64,000 nucleotides of DNA from Streptomyces sp. MspMP-M5 (lineage in GTDB: Bacteria > Actinomycetota > Actinomycetes > Streptomycetales > Streptomycetaceae). The number at the start of each line of letters is the position of its first letter. The stretch's first letter is position 1. Below, piece by piece: positions 34,887 to 43,028 of this stretch. Under the pieces are notes generated by a model. That model made no database searches. It had not been told where the DNA came from and worked only from the letters and a program-made list of their open reading frames with translations. A program made the translations under genes and the position numbers. The stretch is from NCBI RefSeq assembly GCF_000373585.1, contig NZ_KB891929.1:1-64000 (forward strand), written 5' to 3'.

Positions 34887-35162
34887 GTGCTCGAACGCCG
34901 TCCGTCCCATGAGGACCTCATCGACCACCTGGTCCGCAGCACGCCGCTCCAGCGCGGCGAGGCCGCCCGGGTGGTGCTGGACGTGCTGGCGTACTTCGAC
35001 GAGACGACGGAGGGGTTCGTCCGCCGCAGACACCGCGAGCTGCAGTCCCAGGGGCTGCGGAACGAGGCGATCTTCGAGCGGATCGCACACGAGCTGCCGC
35101 ACCGCGCCGTGTCCCCGCCGCCGCTCTCGCTGCGCCAGCTGCGCCGCCTGGTCTACGGCTGA
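34887..35162 (+). CDS. Small conserved protein upstream of glmS
   Basis: Protein of 91 aa from a GTG at 34887 (LERRPSHEDLIDHLVRSTPL). I recognise it as a conserved Streptomyces gene immediately before glmS. It appears all-helical and highly charged, with a C-terminal PPLSLRQLRRLVYG. No domain assignment. No clear Shine-Dalgarno sequence precedes the GTG, so the start could be leaderless or slightly different. Gap to glmS is 73 nt, so they may be cotranscribed. Confidence 0.72.
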   Translation: MLERRPSHEDLIDHLVRSTPLQRGEAARVVLDVLAYFDETTEGFVRRRHRELQSQGLRNEAIFERIAHELPHRAVSPPPLSLRQLRRLVYG

Positions 35163-35235
35163 CCGCCGGAGACGGACCAGAGCCGGCCGCGGACGGCCGG
35201 GCACCCATGAACGCCAACGAGAAGAGGGTCACTGT

Positions 35236-37062
35236 ATGTGCGGGATCGTCGGATACATCGGCAAGCGCGACGTCGCACCGCTGCTCCTTGAGGGCCTGCA
35301 GCGCCTGGAGTACCGCGGCTACGACTCGGCCGGTATCGCCATCCACGCGAGCGGCACCGGCAAGGCCGCGGGCCTGAAGACCGCCAAGGCCAAGGGCCGG
35401 GTCCGCGAGCTGGAGTCGCGGCTGCCGAAGCGCTTCGCCGGCACCACCGGCATCGCGCACACCCGCTGGGCCACCCACGGCGCCCCCACCGACGAGAACG
35501 CCCACCCGCACCTCGACTCCGAGGGCAAGGTCGCGGTCGTCCACAACGGCATCATCGACAACGCCGCCGACCTGCGCGCCCGCCTGACCGCCGACGGCGT
35601 GGTCTTCGCCTCCGAGACCGACACCGAGGTCCTGGCCCACCTCGTCGGCCGCTCCACCGCCCCGACGCTGGAGGAGAAGGTCCGCGAGGCGCTCCGCCAC
35701 ATCGAGGGCACCTACGGCATCGCCGTCCTGCACGCCGACTTCGCCGACCGCATCGTGGTCGCCCGCAACGGCTCCCCGGTCGTCCTGGGCATCGGCGAGC
35801 ACGAGATGTTCGTCTCCTCCGACGTCGCCGCGCTGGTCTCGCACACCCGCCAGGTCGTCACCCTCGACGACGGCGAGATGGCCACCCTCAAGGCCGACGA
35901 CTACCGCACGTACACCACCGAGGGCTCGCGCACGACGGCGACGCCGGAGACCGTCGAGTACGCGGCCGAGTCGTACGACCTGGGCGGCCACGACACCTAC
36001 ATGCACAAGGAGATCTCCGAGCAGGCGGAGGCGGTGGACCGGGCGCTGCGCGGCCGGATCGACGACCGCTTCTCCACCGTCCACCTCGGCGGTCTCAACC
36101 TCGACGCCCGTGAGGCCCGCGCGGTGCGCCGGGTGAAGATCCTGGGCTGCGGCACCTCGTACCACGCCGGCCAGATCGGCGCCCAGATGATCGAGGAGCT
36201 GGCCCGCATCCCCTCGGATGCCGAGCCGGCCTCCGAGTTCCGCTACCGCGACCCGGTCGTGGACCCCGACACCCTCTACGTCGCCGTCTCCCAGTCCGGT
36301 GAGACCTACGACGTGCTGGCCGCCGTCCAGGAGCTCAAGCGCAAGGGCGCCCGCGTCCTGGGCCTGGTGAACGTGGTCGGCTCGGCGATCGCCCGGGAGA
36401 CCGACGGCGGCATCTACGTGCACGCCGGCCCCGAGGTCTGCGTGGTCTCCACCAAGTGCTTCACCAACATGGTGGTCTCCTTCGCGCTGCTCGCCCTGCA
36501 CCTGGGCCGCATCCGCGACCTGTCCGTCGCGGACGGCAAGCGGATCATCGAGGGCCTGCGCAAGCTGCCGGGCCAGATCGACGAGATCCTCAAGGGCGAG
36601 GACGAGATCAAGAAGCTGTCGGCGCGCTACGCCGACGCCAAGTCGATGATGTTCATCGGCCGGGTGCGCGGCTACCCGGTGGCCCGCGAGGCGTCCCTGA
36701 AGCTCAAGGAGGTCTCGTACATCCACGCCGAGGCGTACCCGGCCTCGGAGCTCAAGCACGGCCCGCTGGCGCTCATCGAGCCCGCCATGCCGACCGTCGC
36801 GATCGTCCCGGACGACGACCTGCTGGAGAAGAACCGCGCCGCCCTGGAGGAGATCAAGGCCCGCAGCGGCCGCATCCTGGCCGTCGCGCACCAGGAGCAG
36901 GAGAAGGCCGACGACACCATCATCGTCCCGAAGAACGAGCCCGAGCTGGACCCGATCCTGATGGGCATCCCGCTCCAACTCCTCGCCTACCACACGGCAT
37001 TGGCCCTCGGCCGGGACATCGACAAGCCCCGCAACCTGGCCAAGTCCGTAACGGTGGAGTAG
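35236..37062 (+). CDS. glmS: Glutamine-fructose-6-phosphate aminotransferase
   Basis: Protein of 608 aa making glucosamine-6-phosphate from fructose-6-phosphate and glutamine, the entry to cell-wall amino sugars. ATG at 35236. After Met the catalytic Cys is exposed (MCGIVGYIG), the class II glutaminase nucleophile; HTRWATHGAP lies near residue 77. Two SIS domains follow (GCGTSYHAGQ near 305, SQSGETYDVLAAV near 355). The C-terminus is the canonical type with LGRDIDKPRNLAKSVTVE. Normal length. No ribozyme-like leader is seen, as expected outside Firmicutes. Confidence 0.97.
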   Translation: MCGIVGYIGKRDVAPLLLEGLQRLEYRGYDSAGIAIHASGTGKAAGLKTAKAKGRVRELESRLPKRFAGTTGIAHTRWATHGAPTDENAHPHLDSEGKVAVVHNGIIDNAADLRARLTADGVVFASETDTEVLAHLVGRSTAPTLEEKVREALRHIEGTYGIAVLHADFADRIVVARNGSPVVLGIGEHEMFVSSDVAALVSHTRQVVTLDDGEMATLKADDYRTYTTEGSRTTATPETVEYAAESYDLGGHDTYMHKEISEQAEAVDRALRGRIDDRFSTVHLGGLNLDAREARAVRRVKILGCGTSYHAGQIGAQMIEELARIPSDAEPASEFRYRDPVVDPDTLYVAVSQSGETYDVLAAVQELKRKGARVLGLVNVVGSAIARETDGGIYVHAGPEVCVVSTKCFTNMVVSFALLALHLGRIRDLSVADGKRIIEGLRKLPGQIDEILKGEDEIKKLSARYADAKSMMFIGRVRGYPVAREASLKLKEVSYIHAEAYPASELKHGPLALIEPAMPTVAIVPDDDLLEKNRAALEEIKARSGRILAVAHQEQEKADDTIIVPKNEPELDPILMGIPLQLLAYHTALALGRDIDKPRNLAKSVTVE

Positions 37063-37476
37063 CCCCAACCCGCTGGTGGGAAAAATCCCCCGTCCCACCG
37101 AAGCGACAATTGAGCAACCCCCACGGCGGGCAACCACCTCCGCGAAAGCGGCGCCGGCTTAGGCGCAAAGGGGGGACAGCCGGCTCCGCGTGCGTGCCAC
37201 CATACGCACGCGGGGCCGGCGCCTCCCCTTCGCCGGCGTCGCCCATTACGCCGGCGGGATGCCACCGCCCCGGGATCCGTCACCTCCCGGCCGGCAGCAC
37301 GTCGCGGTGACCGTTTTCTACCCGTCGCCCACGCACCGCCAACCTCCCGGCGGCAACCGGACGTCCGCTGCCCACAATCCCCATGACGCCCCCTCAACTG
37401 TGGACATGGCGAGGAGAGTCGATCAACGGGGGGCGCGCGTAAGGGAGTTCGGTCGGGTGCGGGACCGGTGCGGGCG
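37063..37476. other. Intergenic region between glmS and the usp gene, with terminator hairpins
   Basis: No gene is supported in these 414 nt between convergent stops. A 16-bp stem pairs 37179-37194 with 37205-37220 (one G-U wobble, 10-nt loop), and a second 8-bp stem pairs CGCCGGCG at 37231-37238 with 37249-37256. The first is the likely glmS terminator. The remaining sequence has no other structure that I can call. Confidence 0.6.
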
Positions 37477-37998
37477 TCAGGGAATGACCATGACCGGGCG
37501 CTGGGCGCGGCGCGCCAGCCGGCCGGCCACCGAGCCGAAGATCCGCCCGACGAGGCCGTGCGTGGAGCCGACCACGATGGCGTCGGCCTCGTACTCGCGG
37601 CCGACCTCCTCCAGCTCGTGACAGATGTCGCCGCCGCGCTCGACGAGGATCCAGGGGACCTCGGAGAGGTGGTCGGCACAGGCGAGCTCCAGCCCGAGCA
37701 CCTCGGTGCGGTGGTCGGGGACGTCGACGAAGACCGGGGGTTCGCAGCCCGCCCACACCGTCGTCGGCAGCCGGTTGGCCACGTGGACGAGGATCAGGCC
37801 GGAGCTCAGGCGCCGCGCCATACCGATTGCATACGCCAACGCGCGTTCGCTCGACGTGGAGCCGTCGAAGCCGACAACGACGCCGTGCCGGAAGGCGGGA
37901 TCGCAGGAGTGGCGCTTCTGTTCCGCCGCTTCGAGGTCCGCCGTCGGATCGGCGACCTGCTTGCGGTCCGCGGGTTCGGGGGTTTCGTGACCGGCCAT
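37477..37998 (-). CDS. Universal stress protein, single UspA domain
   Basis: Protein of 173 aa, ATG at 37998. The first ~38 residues are charged and probably flexible. The UspA domain starts GVVVGFDGSTSSERALAYA and ends with the ATP-binding motif VGSTHGLVGRIFGSVAGRLA, then RPVMVIP. The G-2X-G-9X-G(S/T) spacing is intact, so an ATP-binding subtype is likely. Role in stress or dormancy is inferred from the family. Its promoter lies in the long region towards adpA. Confidence 0.88.
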   Translation of the reverse strand: MAGHETPEPADRKQVADPTADLEAAEQKRHSCDPAFRHGVVVGFDGSTSSERALAYAIGMARRLSSGLILVHVANRLPTTVWAGCEPPVFVDVPDHRTEVLGLELACADHLSEVPWILVERGGDICHELEEVGREYEADAIVVGSTHGLVGRIFGSVAGRLARRAQRPVMVIP

Positions 37999-39021
37999 GG
38001 GTGTCTCGACGAGAACGTCCTCTTTGCGGAGGGGCGAACGGGGAACGGCGATTGACTTGATCCGGCAGTTGACCTGGGCGGCTCGATCAAGGAGCGGGAG
38101 CCATAGTTCAAAGAGGAACGATACGACTGGGAATCATCTTTCCAAGCCGATACCCCAAGAGTACGGCGCTACTCCTCCACTGCCCAGAACGCCCACGGGC
38201 CATCGGGCGCCCGCACGGGGCGGTCCGGGGCCGCAAGCGTTCCCCGGAGCATGCCGGAGCGTGGCGCGGATGGCAATGCCCCGTCCTGCCCCCGTACGTA
38301 CCCCCGGCGACGCCCCGTGATCACCGACGGCGCTGCGGCGGCCGCCCGTCCGCGGTGATCCCCACCGCGCCGGCGCCGCACCGTAGATCACCCGACCCGG
38401 TGAGCCGCGCCGTACTCCCGGGCGCGTCCGGCCGCGCACCGGCGCCCCGTTCCGCGCGTGCCGGGCGGGCCCGTCCGGACCGGCCCGCCCGGCGCCGCCG
38501 TCGACCCCGAGGCGGCGACCCGCTCGACGCGGAGTGTTGCGGCGGTCCGGGTGCACAGACCCGCAGCCCGGTGCCGGAGGCATGAGACATCGAGGGGACG
38601 GAACGGGACGTAACAGGACCAGAGTGCAAGGGGGCGGACACCTCTACCAGGGGCGCACGCCGGTCGGTTGAGGCGTCCGCAAGTCTGTGCACGACCGTTT
38701 TCAGCCAACTTCCGGTCCGGATCCCCATGGTGCCCCGGACCCCCCACAACCCAGGTGTGAGCAGGGAGGAAAGGACCGGCGGGCATGGTTGTGCCCTAGT
38801 GCGAACGGGCAGAGCCGAGACGCGCACTTCCCATGCAGGCCCGACGAGTGGAACGCTTCGTGATCGAATGCTTCGCGCCAAGTTGCCATATCGACATACC
38901 AGCGGGTGGTGAACTTGGCACTCCATCCTCACGGGACACAGTAGATTCGATCTTGGTCAGTGACGGCGGGGGAACTGTGCAGGACCGAGAGGGCGAGACG
39001 ACCGAGGGGGGCTTAAGCGCC
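37999..39021. other. About 1 kb non-coding region upstream of adpA
   Basis: Reading frames here (for example 38134-38583 on the minus strand) have Arg/Pro/Gly-rich products with no domain and no ribosome sites, so I call no gene. The region must hold the usp promoter at its left end and the adpA promoter and long leader at its right. TAGATT at 38942-38947 could be a -10, but I see no convincing -35 at the right distance. Long regulatory upstream regions bound by several regulators are known for adpA in Streptomyces. Confidence 0.6.
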
Positions 39022-40287
39022 ATGAGCCAGGACTCCGCTGCCGTACCAGATGCCGCACGCAAGCTCGCCGCCCGACGACGCCGCGAAATAGTCGCGGTGC
39101 TCCTCTTCAGCGGCGGTCCCATTTTCGAGAGCTCCATTCCGCTCTCGGTCTTCGGCATCGACCGCCAAGACGCAGGCGTTCCGAGGTACCGGCTACTTGT
39201 GTGCGCGGGCGAAGACGCGCCTTTGCGCACGACCGGGGGGCTCGAACTTTCCGCCCCCTACGGGCTGGAGGCGATCTCCCGTGCCGGGACGGTCGTCGTA
39301 CCGGCCTGGCGTTCCATCACCCAGGCCCCGCCGCCCGCGGCGCTCGACGCACTGCGCCGGGCGCACGAGGAAGGGGCCAGGATCGTCGGGCTGTGCACGG
39401 GGGCGTTCGTCCTCGCCGCGGCCGGACTGCTCGACGGCCGGCCGGCCACCACCCACTGGATGTACGCGCCGACGCTCGCCAAGCGCTACCCGTCCGTCCA
39501 TGTGGACCCGCGCGAGCTCTTCGTCGACGACGGGGACGTGCTCACCTCCGCGGGCACCGCCGCCGGCATCGACCTGTGCCTGCACATCGTGCGCACCGAC
39601 CACGGCGCCGACGCGGCCAACGCGCTGGCCCGCCGGCTGGTCGTCCCGCCCCGGCGGACCGCGTCCGACCTCGGGCACCAGCGCTACCTGGACAGGTCAT
39701 TACCTGAGGAGATCGGCGCCGACCCGCTCGCCGAGGTCGTCGCCTGGGCTCTGGAGCACCTCCACGAGCAGTTCGACGTGGAGACGCTGGCCGCGCGGGC
39801 GTACATGAGCCGGCGCACCTTCGACCGGCGGTTCCGCTCCCTCACGGGCAGCGCTCCGCTCCAGTGGCTGATCACCCAGCGGGTCCTCCAGGCCCAACGG
39901 CTGCTGGAGACCTCCGACTACTCGGTGGACGAGGTCGCCGGCCGCTGCGGGTTCCGCTCGCCGGTCGCGCTGCGCGGCCACTTCCGGCGGCAGCTGGGCG
40001 CCTCGCCCGCGGCCTACCGGGCGGCCTACCGCGCCCGCCGGCCGCAGAGCGGCGCAGCGGAGCCCGCGCTGCGCCCGGAGCGGGCCGAGCGTCCCGAGCG
40101 CGAGCGGGCGACGCTGGGCAGCGAGCGGTTCTCCGCCGCGGCGCTGGCCGGGCACGCGCTGGCCGAGGTGGCCGACGCGGGCAAAGCGGCACCGGAGGGG
40201 TACGCCGCGCGGCTCCCGGAGACCCCGGTCGGGCGGGGGGCCGCCCGGCCCGTACTGCCCGGTCAGCGGGAGCGCCCCGTAGGGTGA
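39022..40287 (+). CDS. adpA: AdpA, AraC-family master regulator of development
   Basis: Protein of 421 aa. ATG at 39022 (MSQDSAAVPDAARKLAARRR) follows GAGGGGGG; the ORF extends 189 nt upstream, within the leader. Residues ~22-200 form the DJ-1/PfpI-like dimerisation domain (VAVLLFSGGPIFESSIPLSV, GLCTGAFVLAAAGLL). Residues ~240-335 form the AraC double-HTH (TLAARAYMSRRTFDRRFRSL, DEVAGRCGFRSPVALRGHF). The sequence is nearly identical to known AdpA over both domains. Codon 227 is TTA (39700-39702), in the DRSLPEE linker, so translation should depend on the bldA tRNA. The C-terminal ~80 residues are variable. orn follows 5 nt later. Confidence 0.97.
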   Translation: MSQDSAAVPDAARKLAARRRREIVAVLLFSGGPIFESSIPLSVFGIDRQDAGVPRYRLLVCAGEDAPLRTTGGLELSAPYGLEAISRAGTVVVPAWRSITQAPPPAALDALRRAHEEGARIVGLCTGAFVLAAAGLLDGRPATTHWMYAPTLAKRYPSVHVDPRELFVDDGDVLTSAGTAAGIDLCLHIVRTDHGADAANALARRLVVPPRRTASDLGHQRYLDRSLPEEIGADPLAEVVAWALEHLHEQFDVETLAARAYMSRRTFDRRFRSLTGSAPLQWLITQRVLQAQRLLETSDYSVDEVAGRCGFRSPVALRGHFRRQLGASPAAYRAAYRARRPQSGAAEPALRPERAERPERERATLGSERFSAAALAGHALAEVADAGKAAPEGYAARLPETPVGRGAARPVLPGQRERPVG

Positions 40288-40292
40288 GACGT

Positions 40293-40913
40293 ATGAACGA
40301 CCGCATGGTGTGGATCGACTGCGAGATGACCGGACTCTCGCTGGCGAACGACGCGCTCATCGAGGTGGCCGCCCTGGTCACCGACTCGGAACTGAACGTG
40401 CTGGGTGACGGGGTGGATGTGGTGATCCGTCCCCCGGCCGAGGCGCTGACCACCATGCCGGAGGTGGTGCGGCAGATGCACACCGCCTCCGGGCTGCTGG
40501 CCGAGCTGGATGCCGGGACGACGCTGGAGGCGGCCGAGGCACAGGTGCTGGAGTACATCCGGCAGCATGTGCCGGAGCCGGGGAAGGCGCCGCTGTGCGG
40601 AAACTCCGTCGGCACCGACCGCGGCTTCCTGCTGCGCGACATGCCGACGCTGGAGAGCTACCTGCACTACCGGATCGTCGATGTGTCGTCCGTGAAGGAA
40701 CTGGCCCGGCGCTGGTTCCCGCGGGCGTACTTCAACAGTCCGGACAAGAACGGCAACCACCGGGCGCTGGCCGACATCCGCGAATCCATCGCGGAGTTGC
40801 GCTACTACCGGGAGGCCGTGTTCGTGCCCCAGCCGGGGCCGGACTCGGAGACCGCGAAGGCCATCGCGGCCAAGCACAAGCTGCCCGCCGAACCGGAGTC
40901 GGCGGCACCGTGA
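40293..40913 (+). CDS. orn: Oligoribonuclease
   Basis: Protein of 206 aa, a DEDDh 3'-5' exoribonuclease degrading 2-5 nt RNAs, including pGpG from c-di-GMP breakdown. ATG at 40293. Motifs are WIDCEMTGL (DxE) near residue 8, CGNSVGTDRGFL near 108 and NHRALADIRESI near 153-160, which supplies the His and Asp. It lies directly after adpA, the order known in Streptomyces (ornA). A perfect hairpin follows 4 nt after the stop. Confidence 0.96.
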   Translation: MNDRMVWIDCEMTGLSLANDALIEVAALVTDSELNVLGDGVDVVIRPPAEALTTMPEVVRQMHTASGLLAELDAGTTLEAAEAQVLEYIRQHVPEPGKAPLCGNSVGTDRGFLLRDMPTLESYLHYRIVDVSSVKELARRWFPRAYFNSPDKNGNHRALADIRESIAELRYYREAVFVPQPGPDSETAKAIAAKHKLPAEPESAAP

Positions 40914-40917
40914 CGCA

Positions 40918-40952
40918 GCTCGCTCCCGGGGGTACGAAACCCGGGAGCGAGC
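40918..40952 (+). terminator. 13-bp hairpin after orn
   Basis: GCTCGCTCCCGGG (40918-40930) pairs perfectly with 40940-40952 around a 9-nt loop. It starts 4 nt after the orn stop codon and separates adpA-orn from tRNA-His. Confidence 0.8.
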
Positions 40953-41019
40953 ACCCCTCCGGAACCTGTACACTTTTTCTCAGCCGGTGGGGAAAAGGAA
41001 CCACACAGCACCGGTCTTG

Positions 41020-41095
41020 GTGGGTATAGCTCAGCTGGTAGAGCACCTGGTTGTGGTCCAGGATGTCGCGGGTTCGAGTCCCGTTACTCACCCCA
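41020..41095 (+). tRNA. tRNA-His (anticodon GTG)
   Basis: A full cloverleaf is seen: acceptor GTGGGTA pairs with TACTCAC (one G-U), then the D arm, anticodon loop TTGTGGT, and T arm GCGGG/CCCGT around TTCGAGT. G41019 immediately before would be the extra G(-1) of histidine tRNA, facing C73. CCA is encoded at 41093-41095. TACACT at 40969-40974 may be the -10 of its promoter. Confidence 0.95.
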
Positions 41096-41098
41096 CTG

Positions 41099-41132
41099 TC
41101 GAGGCCCCCGATCTTCGGATCGGGGGCCTCGA
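41099..41132 (+). terminator. 15-bp hairpin with TTCG tetraloop after tRNA-His
   Basis: TCGAGGCCCCCGATC (41099-41113) pairs perfectly with 41118-41132 around TTCG. It begins 4 nt after the tRNA 3' end and is followed by a short GTGTTT. This is a strong terminator. Confidence 0.9.
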
Positions 41133-41174
41133 GTGTTTCCCGGCCGGGTGCCGCCGTGGGGGCGGCGCCGGTGC

Positions 41175-41825
41175 TCAGTAGGCGACGGTGAAGCGCTCGC
41201 CGATGTGGCGGGGCTGCTCGACCTCGTCGAGGAGCGCGACGGCGTAGTCCTCGGTGGAGATCCGGCTGCTGCCGTCCGCGGCGACCAGCAGGTCCTCGAG
41301 GGCGGTGCGGTAGGTGCCGGTGCGCTCGCCGGGCTCGATGGAGGCGGCCGGGCTGAGGTTGGTCCAGCGGACGTCGGAGACGGTGCGGTAGAAGTCCAGC
41401 GCGTCGCCGTGCGCGTGCATGATCTGGAGCAGCGGGACCGGGAGGCCCTCGGTGTCCCAGACCTGGACGCCGTCGGGCTTGCGGAGCGAGCCGGCGCCGC
41501 CGACCGCGATCAGGCGGGGGGCGTCCTCGCCCAGCGTCCGCAGCCCCGCGACCAGTGCCTCGGCGGCGGGCCGGATGGTGGCGATGTGGCCCGGACCGTC
41601 GCCGCCGCCGACCGCGGAGACCACCACGTCCTGGCCCTTGGCGACCTCGGCGACGGACTCCGGATCGAGCGCGTCGCCGTAGAGCACGGTGAGGGCCGGG
41701 TGGGTCGTGGTGACCTTGGCCGGGTCGCGGACGACCGCGGTGACCTGGTGGCCGCGGCGCAGGGCCTCGTCGAGGATGCGGCTGCCGATGGTGCCGGTGG
41801 CCCCGAAGAGAGCGATCTTGGACAT
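41175..41825 (-). CDS. NAD(P)-binding oxidoreductase, atypical SDR (NAD-dependent epimerase-like)
   Basis: Protein of 216 aa, ATG at 41825 (MSKIALFGATGTIGSRIL). The Rossmann glycine motif GATGTIG and the later VVSAVGGGDGPGH and RLIAVGGAGSLRKPDG identify the SDR_a5-like NAD(P)H-binding group, often flavin-reductase-like or YwnB-like proteins. The substrate is unknown. It is divergent from an AraC regulator 162 nt away that probably controls it. Full length. Confidence 0.87.
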   Translation of the reverse strand: MSKIALFGATGTIGSRILDEALRRGHQVTAVVRDPAKVTTTHPALTVLYGDALDPESVAEVAKGQDVVVSAVGGGDGPGHIATIRPAAEALVAGLRTLGEDAPRLIAVGGAGSLRKPDGVQVWDTEGLPVPLLQIMHAHGDALDFYRTVSDVRWTNLSPAASIEPGERTGTYRTALEDLLVAADGSSRISTEDYAVALLDEVEQPRHIGERFTVAY

Positions 41826-41987
41826 GGTGGGTTCTCCCGGTGGTTCGGTGCGGGCGGGGTGCGCCCGGGTGCGGAGCGCGGTGTTCCGGCCGCCGGATGT
41901 GGCTGCCGTTTTCCGCCATCAGCCGTGCTGACGTCTCCTACGCTAGGGGTATCAGCGGGAGATTCCGGGGTAGCGAGGCGACGGGTC

Positions 41988-42896
41988 ATGGTGAGAAAGC
42001 GACAGGACCCCCGAGAGGACGCAGAGGCGATCCGCGAGGTGGCGTTCTCCGCGCCGGCCGGGCGGCCCGCCGGGGTGGAGGTGCTGACCCTCGCCGAACT
42101 GCGCGGGCGCGCGGACGCCTGCCGGCTGTCGACCCCGCACCGGCCCGGCTTCCACCATCTGCTGCTCGTGGACCGCGGGCGGCTGGTGCACTGCGTCGAC
42201 TTCCGGGAGCATCTGCTGACCCCCGGCGACCTGCTGTGGTCGCGGCCCGGGCAGGTGCAGCACTTCGGGGACCTGACGGGCGCGGAGGGGCGGCTGGTGC
42301 TCTTCGAGTCGGGGTTCCTGGACCCGGCGACCGCGGCCGCGGCCCGGATCGAGGACTGGTACGGGCCGGTGGTGCGGCACCCCGAGGGCGCCGCGGCCCG
42401 GGCGCTGGACGAGGCGCTGGGGCAACTGCACCGGGAGTTCGGGGCGCTGGGCGGGCTGCCGCTGGAGGTGCACCTGGAGGTGCTGCGGCATCTGCTGGCC
42501 GTCCTGGTGCTGCGGGCCGCGCATCCGGGCGGCCCGGCGGACGGCCCGGAAGACGGGACGTGCGAGGCGAGCGAGACGTATCTGCGGTTCCGGGACGCGG
42601 TGGAGCGGGGGTTCGCCCGCAGCCGCCGGGTCGCGGACTACGCGCGGTCGCTGGGCTATGCGCCGCGGACCCTGTCGCGGGCCACGGAGGCGGCGGCCGG
42701 GGTCGGGGCGAAGGAGTTCATCGACCGGCGGGTGGTGCTGGAGGCCAAGCGGCTGCTGGCGCACGGCGACCAGCCGGCGTCGCGGATCGCGGACCGGCTG
42801 GGTTTCGCGGACGCCACCAACTTCAGCAAGTTCTTCCAGCGGCAGGCCGGGCTCACGCCGATCGCGTTCCGGGACGCCGTGCGGGGCGGCGGCTGA
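41988..42896 (+). CDS. AraC family transcriptional regulator
   Basis: Protein of 302 aa, ATG at 41988 with GCGAGG upstream. The N-terminal cupin-like sensing domain (residues ~30-150; HRPGFHHLLLVDRGRLVH, PGQVQHFGDL) is followed by a C-terminal AraC HTH pair (residues ~205-300; RRVADYARSLGYAPRTLSRA, ASRIADRLGFADATNFSKFF). A cupin plus HTH layout suits control of a divergent oxidoreductase by a small ligand. Confidence 0.9.
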   Translation: MVRKRQDPREDAEAIREVAFSAPAGRPAGVEVLTLAELRGRADACRLSTPHRPGFHHLLLVDRGRLVHCVDFREHLLTPGDLLWSRPGQVQHFGDLTGAEGRLVLFESGFLDPATAAAARIEDWYGPVVRHPEGAAARALDEALGQLHREFGALGGLPLEVHLEVLRHLLAVLVLRAAHPGGPADGPEDGTCEASETYLRFRDAVERGFARSRRVADYARSLGYAPRTLSRATEAAAGVGAKEFIDRRVVLEAKRLLAHGDQPASRIADRLGFADATNFSKFFQRQAGLTPIAFRDAVRGGG

Positions 42897-42943
42897 GCTG
42901 CCGCCGTACGCGGCGAAGAGGCGGCGCGGCGAAGAGAGGCGGC

Positions 42944-43004
42944 GGGGCGCGACGGGTGGGGGGGTGGTGCCGTCGCGCCCCGCCTCGGGGGCAGTCCGGG
43001 GCGC
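42944..43004. terminator. Overlapping alternative hairpins between convergent genes
   Basis: GGGGCGCGACGG (42944-42955) pairs with 42970-42981 over 12 bp. The 3' arm shares GCGCCCC with a second hairpin, GCGCCCCG (42975-42982) against 42997-43004, so the two exclude each other. Together they can end transcription from either side. Confidence 0.6.
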
Positions 43005-43028
43005 CCGTGGGCCCGGACCGGTGGGGGG

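Noticed and set aside
35163..35235. glmS ribozyme or riboswitch in the leader
   Set aside because: The gap is only 73 nt and shows no ribozyme core; such ribozymes are not expected in actinobacteria.
38134..38583. Possible gene upstream of adpA on the minus strand
   Set aside because: Arg/Gly/Pro-rich product, no ribosome site, no family and overlapping competing frames.
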